The notes below the pieces were generated by a model, which saw only the letters and a program-made list of their open reading frames with translations, was not told the origin of the DNA and searched no databases. This document shows positions 3,961-6,100 of a DNA stretch of 6,100 bases, in pieces. Numbering within the stretch: position 1 is the stretch's first letter; each line of letters starts with the position of its first letter. Made by a program: the position numbers and the translations under genes. The stretch comes from Candidatus Hydrothermarchaeota archaeon (GTDB lineage Archaea > Hydrothermarchaeota > Hydrothermarchaeia > Hydrothermarchaeales > BMS3B), in NCBI GenBank assembly GCA_015521945.1, contig WANG01000107.1, positions 1 to 6,100 on the forward strand, read 5' to 3'.

Positions 3961-5124
3961 GTGCCTTTGTTAACCCCTGCGCAACCCTCTGTGCAGGAGA
4001 AGGGATGGAGCCGGGAAGAGCTTGAGGCTGCCCTGCGGGAGGCAAAGCGCAGGGACATGAGCTACGGGAGTGGCAGGATACTCAGCTCCATGTGCACCAC
4101 CCCCCACAGGGCGGGGGTGGAGGCGTTCCTGCGCTTCCTGGACACCAACCTGGGAGACCCGGGGCTCTTCCAGGGCACCAAGGAGCTTGAGAGGCGTGCT
4201 GTCGGGGAGATAGCCTCCCTGCTGGGCAGCGGGAGCGCTAAGGGGTTTATAGTGAGCGGCGGGACTGAAGCTAACATCACCGCCCTCTGGGTGGCGCGTG
4301 AGCTCTCCGAGGTCAGGAAGCCGGAGGTGGTGCTCCCGGAGACCGCCCACTTCTCCTTTGAGAAGGCTGCCAGGATGCTGGGGCTCAGGCTGGTGTACGC
4401 CAGAGCCCTGCCGGACTCAAGCGTTGATGTGGAGGATGTGAGGAGGAAGCTCACACCCCGCACGGTGGCGGTGGTGGGCATCGCTGGCAACACCGAGTAC
4501 GGGGGGGTGGATGACGTTGAGGCGCTCTCGGAGCTGGCGGAGGAGCGGGGGGTTTACCTGCACGTGGATGCAGCCTTTGGGGGCTTTGTGCTGCCCTTCC
4601 TCGGGGAGCTGGGGTACAGGGTCAGGAGGTTTGACTTCTCTCTCCCTGGGGTGTGCTCCATAACCGTTGACCCCCACAAGATGGGGCTCGCCCCAGTGCC
4701 CGCGGGGTGCATACTCTTCAGGGGGGAGGAGCTGCTGGAGAGCCTGCAGGTGGAGTCCCCCTACCTGAGCATGCCGGTGCAGTGCACCCTGCTGGGCACC
4801 AGAAGCGGTGCCAGCGCAGCCGCGGTGTTTGCGGTGCTCAAGAGCATGGGGAGGGAGGGGTACCGCAGGGTGGTGGAGGAGTGCATGAGGAATACCCTGA
4901 GGCTGAAGGAGGGGCTTGAGGAGCTCGGCTTTATCGTGCGCGAGCCCTGGATGAACCTCCTGGTGTTTGAGCACCCCGAGGCTGATGTTGTGGGGGAGCT
5001 GAGGCGCAGGGGGTGGGCGGTCTCAAGGACGCGCAGGGGTGAGGCGAGGGTGGTGCTCATGCCCCACGTGAAGCGGGAGCACGTGGAGGAGCTGATTGAG
5101 GTGCTCAGGGAGATTGCTCCCTGA
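3961..5124 (+). CDS. mfnA: L-tyrosine / L-aspartate decarboxylase MfnA
   Basis: Pyridoxal-phosphate decarboxylase of the group II (glutamate/tyrosine decarboxylase) type. In archaea MfnA makes tyramine for methanofuran and can make beta-alanine for coenzyme A. Counting from 3961, visible sites are SGGTEANI for phosphate binding, His130 in TAHFSFEKA (cofactor stacking), GIAGNTEYG, Asp203 in HVDAAFGG (pyridine nitrogen) and Lys240 in DPHKMG (Schiff base). NLGDPGLFQGT near the N-terminus and MPHVKREH at the C-terminus are typical MfnA stretches. The start is uncertain: GTG 3961 lies one base after the preceding stop, TTG 3946 would overlap it, and GTG 3991 begins at VQEKG, which lines up with the start of known MfnA proteins; none has a strong RBS. 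About 380-390 residues is normal. Its 3' end overlaps the convergent YkgJ-type gene by 20 bases. Confidence 0.93.
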   Translation: MPLLTPAQPSVQEKGWSREELEAALREAKRRDMSYGSGRILSSMCTTPHRAGVEAFLRFLDTNLGDPGLFQGTKELERRAVGEIASLLGSGSAKGFIVSGGTEANITALWVARELSEVRKPEVVLPETAHFSFEKAARMLGLRLVYARALPDSSVDVEDVRRKLTPRTVAVVGIAGNTEYGGVDDVEALSELAEERGVYLHVDAAFGGFVLPFLGELGYRVRRFDFSLPGVCSITVDPHKMGLAPVPAGCILFRGEELLESLQVESPYLSMPVQCTLLGTRSGASAAAVFAVLKSMGREGYRRVVEECMRNTLRLKEGLEELGFIVREPWMNLLVFEHPEADVVGELRRRGWAVSRTRRGEARVVLMPHVKREHVEELIEVLREIAP

Positions 5125-5596
5125 AGTCCACCCCGCCCCTGCACACGCCACCAAGGTTGAGGGGGTACTCGGCGCACACCTCGGGCTTTGTGGGGTGAAT
5201 CCTGCAGAGGCTCCCCTCCCGCCCCTCCTCAAGGAACACGCACCTCCCCTTAGAGTCGCCTAAGAGCAGCTCCCCGCTGGTAACCAGCTCGCCGTCCTCC
5301 TCGTGCATCTCAAGGAGGGTGAGGATGTCCTCCCTGCCCTCCCTTATCCACCTCTCTATGTCGGAGGGGGAGGCTCTTATGCTCCTCCCGATGCTCCTGC
5401 AGCACTCACCGCACCGCCTGCACCTATCAGGGTCCGCTACCCTAACCCCGCCGAGCCTGAAGTACCTGCCGGCGATTATGAAGCCTGCTATCTCCACCTC
5501 CCCCTCTCCCTCGCTCTCCTCATCCCCCTCAAGCACGTACCTGAGCCTCCTGCCGCGGTACCCGTACACCACCTCTGCGGCGTCCTGAAGCATCAC
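5105..5596 (-). CDS. YkgJ-type cysteine-cluster protein (CxxCxxCC)
   Basis: The 163-residue product has C59-x2-C62-x2-C65-C66 (CRRCGECC), then SPSDIERWI (76-84), C119 (GRCVFLEE), C131 in LCRIHPTKPEVC with C141, EYP, and C152. This order is diagnostic of the YkgJ / zinc- or iron-chelating cysteine-cluster domain. Members bind metal and have been connected with flagellar or metal-protein modification, but the role of most, including this one, is unknown. The N-terminal 55 residues are outside the core domain and include an acidic stretch EGDEESEGEGEVE (23-35). The start is GTG 5596 or the adjoining ATG 5593; no Shine-Dalgarno is seen, which fits a leaderless or very short-leader transcript from the A+T-rich zone upstream. 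It runs against mfnA and the last 20 bases overlap, so antisense interference at the 3' ends is possible. Confidence 0.88.
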   Translation of the reverse strand: MMLQDAAEVVYGYRGRRLRYVLEGDEESEGEGEVEIAGFIIAGRYFRLGGVRVADPDRCRRCGECCRSIGRSIRASPSDIERWIREGREDILTLLEMHEEDGELVTSGELLLGDSKGRCVFLEEGREGSLCRIHPTKPEVCAEYPLNLGGVCRGGVDFREQSP

Positions 5597-5640
5597 GAAT
5601 ATTAAAACTTTTTAACATCGGTTAACTTTGTTTTAATTTG
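5597..5640 (-). promoter_or_regulatory. A+T-rich promoter zone of the YkgJ-type gene
   Basis: A sharp drop in G+C directly upstream of the GTG/ATG. Read on the minus strand it contains AAATTAAAAC (5630-5639) and GTTAAAAAGTTTTAATA (about 5599-5616), either of which could serve as a TATA box. GTTAAC at 5621-5626 is palindromic and could belong to an operator. The exact box cannot be decided by eye. Confidence 0.4.
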
Positions 5641-5772
5641 TGGTGCTCCGAGGTTTTCACGTGCCCTTCTGATACTGAATTTTGCAGCACCGCCTCTGCA
5701 CCACCCCCGCGGTTGCCCCGACTACCGAATGGCATCACCACCCTTCACCCACAAAATAATAGAGTTATTGTG

Positions 5773-5859
5773 ATGGGCACGGATGAGAGGCTTCTGCCCG
5801 TTGAGGTCAGGCTGGGGGCGAGGCTTGAGAGGGGCTTCTACAGCTTTCTTGAGAGATAG
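5773..5859 (+). CDS. Possible 28-residue small protein, unknown
   Basis: ATG 5773 (or the in-frame GTG 5770) opens 28 codons ending in TAG at 5857-5859. Codon use (GAG, AGG, CTT, GTT, GGC) resembles the genuine genes of this window, and the product (MGTDERLLPVEV..., ending GFYSFLER) is soluble and charged. The frame stays open upstream to 5638 but that part is Pro/Ser/Cys-rich and looks non-coding. No RBS is seen and the A+T-rich AAAATAATA at 5754-5762 is too close to be a TATA box. It may be a relic of a longer gene. I recognise no family. Confidence 0.3.
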   Translation: MGTDERLLPVEVRLGARLERGFYSFLER

Positions 5860-6043
5860 CCCCTGCGCACCACCGGGCGGCAAGCGTGCAGAAAAGCTCT
5901 GCTTCGGCTACGTTGAAGAGGCTGCACTCACCCACTCGGGTGCAGGCATCCCCCCAATTTCAGAGCACCTGCGGAGACACCTCACTCACACCCACGCCTT
6001 GAGGCATAACCCTGCATCACGTTACCCTGCAGGAATGCTTTGG
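5860..6043. other. Hairpin-rich spacer, possible decayed third repeat copy
   Basis: No gene is seen here. GTGCAG (5886-5891) pairs with CTGCAC (5932-5937) around a GC-TTCG-GC mini-hairpin; CACCC faces GGGTG at about 5938-5942; CCTGCA (6011-6016) pairs with TGCAGG just before the last ORF (6028-6033). In order, CAAGCG..GCAGAAAAGCT, GCTACGTTGAA and CCACTCGGGTG echo parts of repeat copies A and B, but spacing and the left arm differ, so membership is doubtful. Confidence 0.3.
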
Positions 6044-6100
6044 ATGAAGCTTGAGATATCCGTGCTGGGGCTGCTCATAATCCTGCTGTGGGGCTTCTGG
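6044..6100 (+). CDS. Start of a membrane protein, truncated by the window edge
   Basis: Nineteen codons from ATG 6044 encode MKLEIS followed by a hydrophobic helix (VLGLLIILLWGFW), still open at base 6100. AGGA at 6031-6034 lies about nine bases upstream as RBS. The opening 'LLIILLWGFWG' style resembles the first helix of EamA/DMT-type transporters, but a signal anchor of another protein is equally possible with so little sequence. Composition matches the G+C-rich genes of the window. Confidence 0.5.
   Translation, partial: MKLEISVLGLLIILLWGFW

Noticed and set aside
4417..4974. 185-codon minus-strand ORF opposite mfnA
   Set aside because: His/Pro-rich antisense shadow; the plus strand carries all pyridoxal-phosphate enzyme motifs.
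5303..5605. Plus-strand ORFs opposite the YkgJ-type gene
   Set aside because: The minus strand has the diagnostic CxxCxxCC pattern and the other spaced cysteines; the plus-strand products are Pro/Leu-rich shadows.
5641..5690. GGTGCT...AGCACC inverted repeat upstream of the 28-codon ORF
   Set aside because: Only six pairs over a loop of about 38 bases with no conserved partner or copy; expected by chance in a G+C-rich spacer.
1..6100. CRISPR array, tRNA or rRNA genes
   Set aside because: No regularly spaced short repeats, no cloverleaf with a T-arm GTTCRA motif and acceptor stem, and no rRNA-like conserved blocks were seen on either strand.

Overview
The window looks like the chromosome of an archaeon. 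It has Shine-Dalgarno-led genes with TTG and GTG starts, heavy AGG/ATA codon use, TATA-type A+T patches upstream of genes, an archaeal-type inositol-phosphate synthase fragment, and mfnA, the first gene of methanofuran synthesis. A bacterial-type methylene-tetrahydropterin reductase (metV-metF) next to mfnA fits a C1-metabolising lineage such as the Syntrophoarchaeia (ANME-1, alkane-oxidising relatives), where metF has been reported in place of mer. That lineage assignment is inference; the archaeal, C1-metabolising reading is firmer.

Left third (1-1800): a low-density, A+T-richer patchwork. In order it holds the 5'-truncated end of a DDE transposase gene (minus strand, running off the left edge), a structured repeat (copy A), a small three-helix membrane protein gene, a palindrome-rich site resembling an integron attC, an N-terminal fragment of myo-inositol-1-phosphate synthase, about 375 bases with a promoter-like signal and hairpins but no convincing gene, and a diverged second copy of the repeat (copy B).

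Middle (1826-5124): a compact G+C-rich operon on the plus strand with overlapping or nearly abutting genes: GYD-domain protein, MetV-type zinc/iron-sulfur protein, MetF reductase, a TusA-like protein lacking the usual catalytic cysteine, and MfnA tyrosine/aspartate decarboxylase. A TATA-like box at 1782-1790 and a strong ribosome-binding site at 1813-1819 mark its start. MetV and MetF should form the methylene-to-methyl reductase of the C1 branch, and MfnA supplies tyramine for methanofuran, the C1 carrier at the other end of the same pathway.

Right end (5105-6100): a convergent CxxCxxCC-cluster (YkgJ-type) gene whose 3' end overlaps mfnA by 20 bases, an A+T-rich intergenic promoter zone, a possible very small ORF, a hairpin-rich spacer that may be a third decayed copy of the repeat, and the first 19 codons of a membrane protein that runs off the edge.

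The most interesting points are the A/B repeat, with conserved closing and internal stems and one compensatory base pair; the attC-like site behind an A+T-rich small gene; and the reductase operon with an embedded cysteine-less TusA-like protein.
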